Assembly (NCBI RefSeq): GCF_042945595.1 | Contig: NZ_CP168493.1 | Location: 744,001 to 808,000 of the forward strand | Source of the DNA: Psychrobacillus sp042945595 | GTDB taxonomy: Bacteria > Bacillota > Bacilli > Bacillales_A > Planococcaceae | DNA length: 64,000 bases | Direction of reading: 5' to 3' | Shown here: positions 47,549 to 56,574 of the stretch, one piece after another | Position numbering within the stretch: the stretch's first letter is position 1 | Layout: each line of letters starts with the position of its first letter | Position numbers and translations under genes: made by a program | The notes under the pieces: model-generated | Told to the model about the DNA's origin: nothing | Databases searched by the model: none | The model's input: the letters and a program-made list of their open reading frames with translations, nothing else

Positions 47549-47755
47549 AAAGGCTTCAATTCATCCTTAAATAATTTGATGTATAAGTAGAAAAAGGGTA
47601 AAAAGAGATCCAGTGGTGAATAAAAGTATTTCTCGAAATAATGCAGATGTATTCTGCAGAAATACAAACTAACTCTCCACAATCATCCATATGGAACGTT
47701 CCATGGTTCATGAAAAAACATAAGAACGTCTTGCCATTCTAAGATCTGAAAAGCG

Positions 47756-47788
47756 AAAGAGAAGGTGAAAAATAATGCCTTCTCTTTT
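47756..47788 (+). terminator. Orphan Rho-independent terminator
   Basis: A 10-bp perfect stem (AAAGAGAAGG / CCTTCTCTTT) with a T-rich tail. No plus-strand gene ends nearby: the kinase gene already has a terminator at 47265. A small RNA upstream is possible. Confidence 0.65.
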
Positions 47789-47994
47789 TAGATTCCAAAA
47801 ACCTTTTCTTTATAGGAGAGAATTTCTCAATACAAATGTCGTTTAAGGTCAAGCTCTGTCCCTGTTAATATTACTTTATATCTACTACAATTGTTAAATG
47901 TATTGAAAATACTACAAAAAAGTAGAATGTGGTGGAATAAATAATAAAATTTTGTTGTATTAGCTATCTTTTTTTATTAACGGAGGAATATTAA

Positions 47995-48504
47995 ATGGAA
48001 GATATAAACGTTTATATTGATTTTAGTATAAATATAGAAGAAGGGACTTCTTTATTTAATGTTCATGCTACGTGCATACTATATCCAAAAGAATTGGATC
48101 GAGGAATTAATATAGGACAAGCATCTATGTATTTATTTAACCCTATTAAGAGTTCGTACTCGGAAGTTTGTGATGATGCAGTTTCTATTTCGTCGGATTT
48201 ATATCATTCACTGACAAACTTAGAAAGTATAGATGAAATAGAAAATATGCATGGATTAGTAGCGACTGCTCATTTTATTAATATGAAAGAAGAGTGGCGT
48301 GGAAAAGGCTTATGCCGTGCATTTATGGAAAAAATGATGCAGCAATTGGCAATTTTAAATGTAGAATTGATTGTGCTAATAACAAATGACCACAAGGAAA
48401 AAGATTTTTATCATAGACTCGGTTTTGAAAGTCTTAAGAATAATGCCGATATCCCCCTTATGTATAAATATCTAGATGATAAACAGGTAATTTTGTACAA
48501 CTAA
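47995..48504 (+). CDS. GNAT-family N-acetyltransferase-like protein
   Basis: 169 residues. The C-terminal half has the GNAT acetyl-CoA signature EEWRGKGLCRAFMEKMMQQL, followed by a beta strand (VELIVLITND) and HRLGFE near the end, the usual last GNAT motif. The N-terminal 90 residues are less typical. ACGGAGGA lies 9 bases before ATG. A monocistronic gene between two terminators. Substrate unknown. Confidence 0.8.
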   Translation: MEDINVYIDFSINIEEGTSLFNVHATCILYPKELDRGINIGQASMYLFNPIKSSYSEVCDDAVSISSDLYHSLTNLESIDEIENMHGLVATAHFINMKEEWRGKGLCRAFMEKMMQQLAILNVELIVLITNDHKEKDFYHRLGFESLKNNADIPLMYKYLDDKQVILYN

Positions 48505-48540
48505 TAATTTTAGATGTTCTGAAAAAAATAATAAGTTACA

Positions 48541-48577
48541 AGCAGCCGAAATTGCTTATTCGGCTGCTATTTTTTTG
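48541..48577 (+). terminator. Terminator of the GNAT gene
   Basis: A 10-bp perfect stem (AGCAGCCGAA / TTCGGCTGCT), 8-base loop, seven T residues. Confidence 0.92.
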
Positions 48578-48733
48578 ATAGAAATTACAAAAGACCATTC
48601 GATAAATAGAACTCATAAGTAGATCTTGCCAAACATATTACTATAAAAATACTTACAAATGATATAGACAACTAGACCATTGTTTCTAAATAGGAGAACT
48701 AAAATTTTTGTGGTTTTAAAGGAGCAGATGATA

Positions 48734-49897
48734 TTGGACAAGACAATTCTTATTTCAAATGTAACCATTGTTAATTTTGATCAAGCAGAATTTAAAGGTG
48801 ATTTATTTATAAAAAATGGAAAGATAGAAAGGATAGGAAAAAAGTTACTGCTGGAATCTGATAGACAAATTGATGGGAAGTTTAAAGAATGGATTGTATT
48901 TCCTGGTTTTATTGATATGCATATGCACGGATTAGCAGGGTTTGATACGATGGATGCTACAGAAGAAACACTTAGAGGAATGGCTCGTTCATTAGTAAAA
49001 GAAGGAACTACAAGTTTTTTAGCAACTACGATGACTCAAGACATTGATCGGATCGAAGCTGCGTTATTGAATGTTCGACGTTTTGAATATCATGCAGATG
49101 AAGCTGAACTACTCGGCGTACACCTTGAAGGTCCATTTATATCCAAAAAGTGGGCTGGTGCACAACCAATCGAACATATTATGGAACCTTCTATTGACCA
49201 ATTCAACTCATGGCAACAATTAAGTGGCAATCTTATTAAACAAATAACTGTCGCACCTGAAGTACCAAATGGATTTGACTTTATAAAAGAACTGAATAGA
49301 CAGGATGTTCTTGTATCTATTGGTCACTCAAATGCTACAGCAACAGAAGTGGAAAGAGCGGTACAACTTGGTGCAAAGCAGTGTGCTCATTTATTTAACC
49401 AAATGCGTCCTTTTCACCACCGAGAATTGGGAGTTGTTGGGGGAGTTCTACTCGAAGAAAGGGTTAAAACTGAAATTATTGCAGACTTTGTTCACAGCCA
49501 TCCCGATGCTATAAAAATGGCATATCGTTTGAAAAAAGCTTCACGCATCATTTTAATTACAGATGCTATGCGAGCAAAGGGCTTGCCATATGGAAACTAT
49601 GATTTAGGTGGACAGACAGTTTATGTGACAGAAAATGGTGCACATCTTTCTACAGGGGCTTTAGCAGGCAGTCTTTTAACGATGGATCAAGCTGTACGAA
49701 ATATGCAAAGAGTTACTGGGTGTTCCTATCAGGAGCTTGTTTCAATGTCTTCAGCTAATGCTGCTAAACAATTAAAGCTTTCGAACAAAGGCTATATTGC
49801 AGAAGGGGTGGATGCAGATTTAGTGATTCTAGACAAAGCTTTACATGTCCAAAAAACCATTTGTCGTGGCAATGTAGTTTTCGATAACGATTGGTAA
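48734..49897 (+). CDS. nagA: N-acetylglucosamine-6-phosphate deacetylase
   Basis: 387 residues from TTG 48734, chosen because AAAGGAG lies 9 bases upstream; longer starts at 48680 or 48728 are badly spaced. It removes the acetyl group from GlcNAc-6-phosphate. Amidohydrolase features: the metal-binding HxH in FPGFIDMHMHGLAGFDTMDA, HLEGPFISKKWAGAQP, SIGHSNATATEVERA, QCAHLFNQMRPFHHRELGVV, and the catalytic Asp in LITDAMRAKG. Length is as in B. subtilis NagA. No nagB is in the window. It heads a stretch otherwise made of an HPr gene and broken aminosugar genes. Confidence 0.92.
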   Translation: MDKTILISNVTIVNFDQAEFKGDLFIKNGKIERIGKKLLLESDRQIDGKFKEWIVFPGFIDMHMHGLAGFDTMDATEETLRGMARSLVKEGTTSFLATTMTQDIDRIEAALLNVRRFEYHADEAELLGVHLEGPFISKKWAGAQPIEHIMEPSIDQFNSWQQLSGNLIKQITVAPEVPNGFDFIKELNRQDVLVSIGHSNATATEVERAVQLGAKQCAHLFNQMRPFHHRELGVVGGVLLEERVKTEIIADFVHSHPDAIKMAYRLKKASRIILITDAMRAKGLPYGNYDLGGQTVYVTENGAHLSTGALAGSLLTMDQAVRNMQRVTGCSYQELVSMSSANAAKQLKLSNKGYIAEGVDADLVILDKALHVQKTICRGNVVFDNDW

Positions 49898-50003
49898 GGT
49901 TATCTATTAGAAAGGAGAACAGGTTTGATAGATCGCCAAAATCGGTATAAATTTTTCATAAAAGACGTATTAACTTTGAATAATGATAGAGGAGGATTAA
50001 TAA

Positions 50004-50273
50004 GTGGAGAAAAGTTTTAAAATCATCACTCCAGAAGGATTACATGCTAGACCATCTACTTTATTGGTTGTAGCTGTCACACCCTATGCATCGAATGTGC
50101 AACTTTCTTATAATGGAAAATCCGTAAATTTGAAGTCTATCATGGGGGTAATGTCACAAGGAATTGGTCCAGGAGCAGTTATCACTATCTCAGCAGAAGG
50201 AGCGGATGCGGAGGAGGTAATAGAGAAGGTAACAGGAGTAATTAAATCGGAAAGATTAGGAGAAGAATGTTAA
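50004..50273 (+). CDS. HPr-like phosphocarrier protein
   Basis: 89 residues. PEGLHARPSTLLVVAV holds the active-site His (His15 type) phosphorylated by Enzyme I. KSVNLKSIMGVMSQGI holds the regulatory Ser (Ser46 type) used by HPr kinase. The His separates it from Crh, which has Gln there. GGAGGATT precedes the GTG. It lies between nagA and a decayed PTS permease, so it is probably an accessory HPr dedicated to that sugar system rather than the housekeeping ptsH, which normally sits beside ptsI. Confidence 0.85.
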   Translation: MEKSFKIITPEGLHARPSTLLVVAVTPYASNVQLSYNGKSVNLKSIMGVMSQGIGPGAVITISAEGADAEEVIEKVTGVIKSERLGEEC

Positions 50274-50458
50274 CACTTTCTTGAATAAATAAAGATGGCA
50301 TTATGGACATAATAGAGGAAAGTTTAGTAGGAAAGAATCATATCTTAATTATATCTATTAATATATTTTCATCCATGATGGACAGTTTTTTATCTTTTTT
50401 TAAGTGTACTATACCAGTATAACGACAGACCGATTCCATGAACGGAGGGTTATGAAAA

Positions 50459-50866
50459 ATGAAAAATATTATGTTAGTTTGAGTTGCGGGGATGAGCATC
50501 GTTGCCAGATAAAATAAGCAATATAATACCTTCGGAAAATTATCTGCGGCACCTGGAATCTTCAATATTAAAGAACCATTATTATTCGGCTTACCAATTG
50601 TCTTAAATCCGATATTATTTATTCCATTTATTCTAACCCCTATGATTAACGTAAACATTGTTTATTTTGTAACAAAATGGGGAATGGTTTCCGCAGCAAC
50701 AATTGCAGCCCCTTAGACAACGCCTCCTATTATTAATGGTTTCTTAGTCACGCAGTCTTGGCAAGGAGCAGTGCTAAGCTTGGTCTTAATTGTTATTTCC
50801 GTTTGTATTTATCTACCATTTGTAGCTATGGCAAACAATACCGCAAAAATGAAAGAAGCAAAGTAA
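50459..50866 (+). pseudogene. Deleted PTS lactose/cellobiose-family EIIB-EIIC remnant
   Basis: ATG 50459 (GGAGGG 9 bases upstream) starts MKNIMLV, then TGA, then VAGMSIVA. This is the N-terminus of a lactose/cellobiose-type EIIB, where the stop replaces the phosphorylated Cys codon. Within about 20 codons the sequence jumps to the C-terminal part of an EIIC permease (SAAPGIFNIKEPLLFGLPIV, then LFIPFILTPMINVNIVYFVT). A TAG interrupts it in AATIAAP-stop-TTPPIING. The frame ends at 50864. An internal deletion joined the two genes and point mutations followed. Confidence 0.85.
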
Positions 50867-50887
50867 GCGGAAGCGCGGGGGTTTTTA

Positions 50888-51982
50888 ATGAGAAGATTAG
50901 AAATATCCATTTATCCTCAAAATGGCTCAATGGATGAAATGAAAGGATATATTCAACTAGCACACGATAATGGCTTTGACCGTATTTTTACTTGCTTACT
51001 GTCCATTAAGAATGATAGGGAAAGAGAGTAACTACAACAAATCAATCAATATGCGCAGCAGCTTGGCTTTGAGATTACCGCCGACATCGCCCCTGAAGTA
51101 TTAGAGGAACTAGGCTTAAGTTATCGAGATATCGGTAATTTAAAGGGTTATTACTATCTAGATGCACTTCGCTTAGATATGGGATTCTCCGGTCAAGAAG
51201 AGGCGTTCATGTCATTGGACGCTTCTAATATGAAAATAGAATTGAATATTAGTAATGGCACAAAATATGTGGAGAATATTTTATCTTACCAACCCAATCG
51301 AGAAAACATTATTGGTTGCCATAATTTTTACTCAAGAGAATATACAGGACTTTCTCGACAACATTTTTTAAAGGTTTCCAAGCTCTTTAAAGACAATCAA
51401 CTACGTACAGCAGCCATGATTTCCTCTCAAAATGGAAAGTTTGGACCATGGGAACTTACTCTGCATGGTTTACCTACATTAGAAGAACATCGTTGTCTAC
51501 CCATAGCTGTTCAAGCGAAAGATTTATGGCATACAGGTTTAATAGATGATTTAATCATTGGCAATATGTATGCCTCCGAGGATGAGTTAAAAGCATTGGG
51601 TAGCTTAAATCGAAATAAGCTGGAGTTAGCCGTAGTAACTTCTCCACAAACGAATGAGTTGGAAGAAAAAGTATTGTTTGATGAACCACATTTTAATCGT
51701 GGGGACGTATCTGCATATGTTATTCGTTCTACACAATCTCGAGTGAAATTTAAAATGAACTCCTTCCCAGCACATGATACATATGGAATAGAGCGAGGGG
51801 ATGTTACGATAGATAACGATTTGGATATTCGATATAAGAGAGAGTTGCAAGTAACATTAAAGGCTATGCCGAATGCTGGATGTACAAATGTTGTAGCTAA
51901 AGTAATTTCGGAGGAGCTTTTTCTACTCGAACATATTCAACCGTGGGAGTCTTTTGGTTTTCGGCGTGTGTTAGAAATGTAA
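50888..51982 (+). pseudogene. MupG-like (DUF871) 6-phospho-muramidase gene with an in-frame stop
   Basis: Frame open for 364 codons except TAA at 51029-51031 (codon 48). It starts MRRLEISIYPQNGSMDEMKG and continues IQLAHDNGFDRIFTCLLSI, the N-terminal pattern of DUF871/MupG proteins, which cut MurNAc-6P-GlcNAc after PTS uptake. Later parts (IIGCHNFYSREYTGLSRQHF, RGDVSAYVIRSTQSRVKFK) fit the family to its end. It follows the broken PTS permease by 21 bases, as expected for an operon that lost function together. A restart downstream of the stop would lack the first barrel strands. Confidence 0.82.
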
Positions 51983-52010
51983 GTTACAAGTTGGATGACA
52001 ATTGAGTATA

Positions 52011-52052
52011 AATGCTATTTCACTTGGAATGTATAGTGAAATAGCATTTTTT
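52011..52052 (+). terminator. Terminator after the mupG-like pseudogene
   Basis: A 14-bp perfect stem (AATGCTATTTCACT and its complement), 10-base loop, T-rich tail. Confidence 0.9.
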
Positions 52053-52263
52053 ATTCAAAAAACGGAATTATCTAGTTGTTGTTTTATTTGTAAGACAATG
52101 TCGAAAAACAGAAGATTAAGAAGATTCAATAAATTCTTAATTGAACTTCAAAATGTTCCATGGTATGTTTAAAAATAGAGTCATATTTATCATTTCATTT
52201 CATATAGTTGGGAAAATTGGTAGTATGATTTATTTATTACTATATTAATATAGGAGGGGAAAT

Positions 52264-55200
52264 ATGAACAAGAAATTGAAAAAGTCTGTAATAGCAACAG
52301 TACTTGCTACATCATTGTTAACTTCCAACAATTTAGGTCTCACTAACAACTCATTACAAGATTTGATAGATCAGGCGAGAAAGGATATGAAAGAGGCGGC
52401 CTTTGCATATGTTTTGCCGTCTCAAAATGGAATAGTCGCTACAAGTACTTCATTGTATCCATTGTTGAATACAGCAAAAGCAAATTATGAAAAGGCAAAG
52501 AATGCCATTGTTAAATCAAATGCAAAAAATAAAAACACTTTGTTAAAAGATTTAAATGATTTATATAATGAACGAATTACAAAAGGAATTATTCCTTATA
52601 TTGATGCTTATAATTATTCGAACAAATACTTAAATCCTATTATGTCGGATATTAAAAAAGCAGAGGTTGAAAAAAACTGGGAAAAAGTAGAAAAATTATA
52701 CCATGAATTATCCGTCCAGCTAAAGAGTCGTACAGCAATTCTTTACCGTTTTTCTGGTAAAGCAGCAAGGGATTTATTGTTAGATCAATATAAGGAACCC
52801 GCCAACATAAAAAGAGATCAGTTAATAGTTCCTGTAACTATTTATATGAAAGTAAAAGAAGCGGATATTTTATTAACTGCTGGGAAAAAAGAAGAAGCAA
52901 TTAAAGTATTAGAATCGATTAAAACTTTGATTTCTCAATTGCCGTCTACAAGTTCTTTACCAATGGTAAAGGAGTTACTTGAAAAAGTTAGTGAAGTAGG
53001 AAAAGAAGCAGGAATCGATCTAACAACAACAACTCCACCTCCTTCGAAAGGTGGAGGAAGCAGTGGAGGAAACGGTGGAGGGAACACAGATTCTACCTAC
53101 AAATTATCAATTATGCATACAAATGATACACATGCCCAACTTGATAATGTAGCTAAACGTGTTACTGCAGTAAAAGATGTACGTAAAGTAAAGCCATCCG
53201 CTTTGTTAATTGATGCAGGAGATGTATTCTCTGGATCTTTGTATTTTAACGAATTTAAAGGACAAGCAGATGTAGAGTTTATGAATTTAATGAAATATGA
53301 TGTAATGACACTAGGAAATCATGAATTTGATCTAGGATCTGGTTCTGATGGACATAAGGCTTTAGCGGAATTTATTAAGAAATCAAATTTCCCAATCGTC
53401 AGCTCAAACGTAGATTTTTCAAAAGACGTCAATTTACAAGGATTATTTAATGTGAAAGTTTCTAGTAATCCTAAAAACGGGCAAATTTATAGTGGAATTA
53501 TAAAAGAAGTGAACGGACAAAAAGTTGGATTGTTCGGGTTGACTACTGCAGAAACTAAAGACATTTCAAGTCCTGGAGAAGTAACTTTCAACGATTATGT
53601 GAAAGCTGCCCAAACAATGGTAGATGAGTTCCAAAAGCAAGGCATTAACAAGGTTATTGCTGTTACTCACCTTGGTTATGATGATAATCCTGCTTATGAT
53701 AATGACTTACAATTAGCGGCAAAAGTAAAGGGAATTGATGTAATTGTTGGTGGTCATAGTCATACTAAACTAGACAAACCTGTTGTTGTAGACAAGGATG
53801 AAAGTGGTAAAGCAAAGGATCCAACTATTATTGTACAAGCTTATCAATATAGTGAATTTTTAGGTACTTTAGACGTAGAATTTGATAAGTCCGGTAAAGT
53901 AGTAAAACATTCTGGAGAGTTAGTAAGTGTAAATGCTAAAGTCGCAGATCCTGAAGCAGCAGAGTTACTTAAATTTTATTCGAATAAAATTAAAGATTTG
54001 AAAGAAGAACCAACTGGTGCAATTGCTCTAAATGCTTTAGAAAATCCTAGAGCAACTGCTGATAGTCTAGTGAGTGTTCGAAGTAATGAAACACCATTAG
54101 GAAATCTAATTACGGATGGGATGCTTAATAAAGCAAAAAAATTCAACAAAGATGTCATCATGGCATTCCAAAATGGCGGTGGAATAAGAGCGGCTATTGA
54201 CAAAGGACCTATTACAGTGGGAGAAGTAATTACTGTGCTTCCATTTGGTAATACACTAGCAACAATGGAACTTACAGGTGAAGAACTAAAAGCAGCATTT
54301 GAAATAAGCTTCAAAGAGTCTCCAAAAGAAAATGGTGGATTCCTTCATGTCTCAGGAGCAAAAGTAACATTCGATTCTTCTAAACTTGTAGGAGAGCGAG
54401 TAGTATCTATCGCATATAAAAATGCGGATGGCAAATATGTAGATATTCAAAAAGATGTTAAATACACAATTGCGACGAATGCGTTCACAGCTAAAGGCGG
54501 AGATGGATATGACGTACTGAAAAAAGCATACGAAGAAGGAAGAGCAACTGATCTAGGTCTTTCAGATTGGGAAAATCTACGTGACCATATCATAAGCCTA
54601 GGTAATGTTGATCCTAAAGTAGAAGGGCGAATTGTAGATGTTAAAGGTGAAGAACCTATTCAAGAAAAGTTTGAACTTTCCCTTATGCATTTCAACGACA
54701 CACATGCTCATTTAGATAACGCTGCAAAACGTGTAACGGCAGTTAACGAAGTACGTGCAGCAAAACCACATGCATTGTTACTAGATGCAGGGGATGTTTT
54801 CTCTGGAACACTATATTTTAATGAGTTCAAGGGACAAGCGGACTTAGAGTTTATGAATTTAATGAAAGTAGATGCGATGACGTTTGGTAACCATGAGTTT
54901 GATCTAGGTTCATCACCTGAAGGTCATAAAGCATTAGCAGATTTCATTAAAGCAGCAAACTTCCCGTTTGTATCGGCGAACGTAGATTTCTCAAAAGACA
55001 ACCTATTTACTGGTTTGTTCAATACGAAAATCTCTGAAACACCTACAAATGGAAACATTTATTCAGGAATTGTAAAAGTAGTAAACGGAGAAAAAGTCGG
55101 AATATTCGGTTTAACAACAGCGGATACTAAAGATATTTCAAGTCCGGGAAGCATCACATTCTCTAACTATATTGAAGATGCGAAAAAGATGGTTGCAGAA

Positions 55201-56475
55201 TTTGAAAAAATGGGTATCAATAAAATCGTTGCCATAACACATATCGGCTATGATGATGATCCAGCAATAGATAACGACATCGAGTTAGCAAAAGCAGTAA
55301 AAGGCATAGATGTTATTGTAGGTGGACATAGTCATACACAACTAGACAAACCAGTTCTAATTGGTGTAAACGATGAGCCGACCATTATCGTTCAAACAGG
55401 TCAATACGCAGATAATTTAGGAACATTAGATGTAACATTTGATGCAAATGGTGTAGTAGTAAGTCATGCAGGGAAGTTAATAAAAATTGCAGACAAAGTG
55501 GATAACCCTGAAGCAGCAGCGATACTAAAGAGATATTCTGATAAAATTGCAGAATTGTCCAATGAAGAAACTGGTGCAATTGCAGTTCAAGCATTAGAAA
55601 ATCCACGTACAGATACTAACAACGTTCGAAAAAATGAAACGCCACTAGGAAACCTTATTACAGATGGAATGCTTAGAAAAGCAAAAGTGTACAACAAAAA
55701 CGTAATCATGGCATTCCAAAATGGTGGTGGAATTAGATCGGCGATTAACCAAGGACCTATTACAGTAGGTGAAATAATTACTGTGCTTCCATTCGGAAAT
55801 ACATTAGCAACGATGGATCTAACAGGAGCTGAAATAAAAGCAACATTTGAAGTTAGCTTGAGAGATCTTCCACGTGAAAACGGTGGATTCCTTCATGTAT
55901 CGGGAGCAAAAGTATTGTTTGATTCTTCCAAACCAGTTGGTCAACGTGTCGTAACCATTGCTTATAAAAATGAAAATAATACGTACACGGAAATTCAAGA
56001 TAATGTAACATACGCAATTGCAACAAATGCATTCACCGCTAAAGGTGGAGACGGTTACGATGTGTTGAAAAAAGCATACGAGCAAGGAAGAGTAAAAGAT
56101 TTAGGTATTTCAGATTGGGAAAATCTACGTGAAGAAATTGTACGTCTAGGTAATGTAGATCCAAAAGTAGAAGGACGCATTGTTGATGTATCTGGAAAAG
56201 AACCGGAATTTCCAGGTGGAGACATTCCTGCAAAAGATTTTTCTGGGACACCTAATGCACCAAAAGTATACAATAGCGACGTGACAGTTTCTGTCACAGA
56301 TATAACACTCCTTGGTAATGCAGTTATTAAAGGAAACTTAACCCTTATAGGTACACCTTCAAATAATCTTTCACTTTACAATATTACAGTAAAAGGAAAC
56401 TTGAATATTTCCGGGCTAAATGGAGTAAATTTTGACCTTGACGGAATCATTGTTGAGGGAGAAACAATTTTATAA
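52264..56475 (+). CDS. Wall-bound protein with SbsC-like anchor and two tandem 5'-nucleotidase modules
   Basis: 1403 residues. A hydrophobic N-terminus without a clear AXA site is followed by an SbsC-like helical domain to about 250 (YHELSVQLKSRTAILYRFSG, RDQLIVPVTIYMKVKEAD). A Gly/Ser linker (about 262-277) follows. Then come two complete UshA-type modules, about 280-790 and 805-1320. Each has MHxNDTHA, DAGDVFSG, LGNHEFD or FGNHEFD, GGHSHT and a nucleotide-binding half (AFQNGGGIR, ITVGE, LPFGNTLATM). The C-terminal 70 residues are beta-rich. Both modules keep their metal ligands, so both should be active on extracellular nucleotides. GGAGGGG precedes ATG. Followed by the nuclease gene at 56575. 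Confidence 0.87.
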   Translation: MNKKLKKSVIATVLATSLLTSNNLGLTNNSLQDLIDQARKDMKEAAFAYVLPSQNGIVATSTSLYPLLNTAKANYEKAKNAIVKSNAKNKNTLLKDLNDLYNERITKGIIPYIDAYNYSNKYLNPIMSDIKKAEVEKNWEKVEKLYHELSVQLKSRTAILYRFSGKAARDLLLDQYKEPANIKRDQLIVPVTIYMKVKEADILLTAGKKEEAIKVLESIKTLISQLPSTSSLPMVKELLEKVSEVGKEAGIDLTTTTPPPSKGGGSSGGNGGGNTDSTYKLSIMHTNDTHAQLDNVAKRVTAVKDVRKVKPSALLIDAGDVFSGSLYFNEFKGQADVEFMNLMKYDVMTLGNHEFDLGSGSDGHKALAEFIKKSNFPIVSSNVDFSKDVNLQGLFNVKVSSNPKNGQIYSGIIKEVNGQKVGLFGLTTAETKDISSPGEVTFNDYVKAAQTMVDEFQKQGINKVIAVTHLGYDDNPAYDNDLQLAAKVKGIDVIVGGHSHTKLDKPVVVDKDESGKAKDPTIIVQAYQYSEFLGTLDVEFDKSGKVVKHSGELVSVNAKVADPEAAELLKFYSNKIKDLKEEPTGAIALNALENPRATADSLVSVRSNETPLGNLITDGMLNKAKKFNKDVIMAFQNGGGIRAAIDKGPITVGEVITVLPFGNTLATMELTGEELKAAFEISFKESPKENGGFLHVSGAKVTFDSSKLVGERVVSIAYKNADGKYVDIQKDVKYTIATNAFTAKGGDGYDVLKKAYEEGRATDLGLSDWENLRDHIISLGNVDPKVEGRIVDVKGEEPIQEKFELSLMHFNDTHAHLDNAAKRVTAVNEVRAAKPHALLLDAGDVFSGTLYFNEFKGQADLEFMNLMKVDAMTFGNHEFDLGSSPEGHKALADFIKAANFPFVSANVDFSKDNLFTGLFNTKISETPTNGNIYSGIVKVVNGEKVGIFGLTTADTKDISSPGSITFSNYIEDAKKMVAEFEKMGINKIVAITHIGYDDDPAIDNDIELAKAVKGIDVIVGGHSHTQLDKPVLIGVNDEPTIIVQTGQYADNLGTLDVTFDANGVVVSHAGKLIKIADKVDNPEAAAILKRYSDKIAELSNEETGAIAVQALENPRTDTNNVRKNETPLGNLITDGMLRKAKVYNKNVIMAFQNGGGIRSAINQGPITVGEIITVLPFGNTLATMDLTGAEIKATFEVSLRDLPRENGGFLHVSGAKVLFDSSKPVGQRVVTIAYKNENNTYTEIQDNVTYAIATNAFTAKGGDGYDVLKKAYEQGRVKDLGISDWENLREEIVRLGNVDPKVEGRIVDVSGKEPEFPGGDIPAKDFSGTPNAPKVYNSDVTVSVTDITLLGNAVIKGNLTLIGTPSNNLSLYNITVKGNLNISGLNGVNFDLDGIIVEGETIL

Positions 56476-56484
56476 TACAATTTG

Positions 56485-56516
56485 CAAAGCCTTCTATTAC
56501 TAGATGGAAGGCTTTG
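56485..56516 (+). terminator. Hairpin between the nucleotidase and nuclease genes
   Basis: A 10-bp perfect stem (CAAAGCCTTC / GAAGGCTTTG) with a 12-base loop but no T run. It may be a weak terminator or an RNA-stabilising hairpin within a two-gene unit. Confidence 0.55.
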
Positions 56517-56574
56517 TGGAACATTATCATAATCAATTTACTAGAAATCCCTATCTTAAAGGAGAATTGTATAG

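Larger units (their letters stand above)
47202..47994. other. Intergenic region with terminator, tandem repeats and an orphan terminator
   Basis: About 790 bases. In order: the kinase terminator, the 27-base repeat copy B, a degenerate tandem repeat, a 14-base perfect palindrome ATGGAACGTTCCAT (47691-47704), an orphan terminator (47756), and the CGGAGGA ribosome site of the GNAT gene. Confidence 0.55.

Noticed and set aside
50459..50520. Selenocysteine codon at the TGA in the EIIB start
   Set aside because: Only about 20 codons of EIIB remain and other stops follow, so the locus is dead; TGA recoding is not needed.
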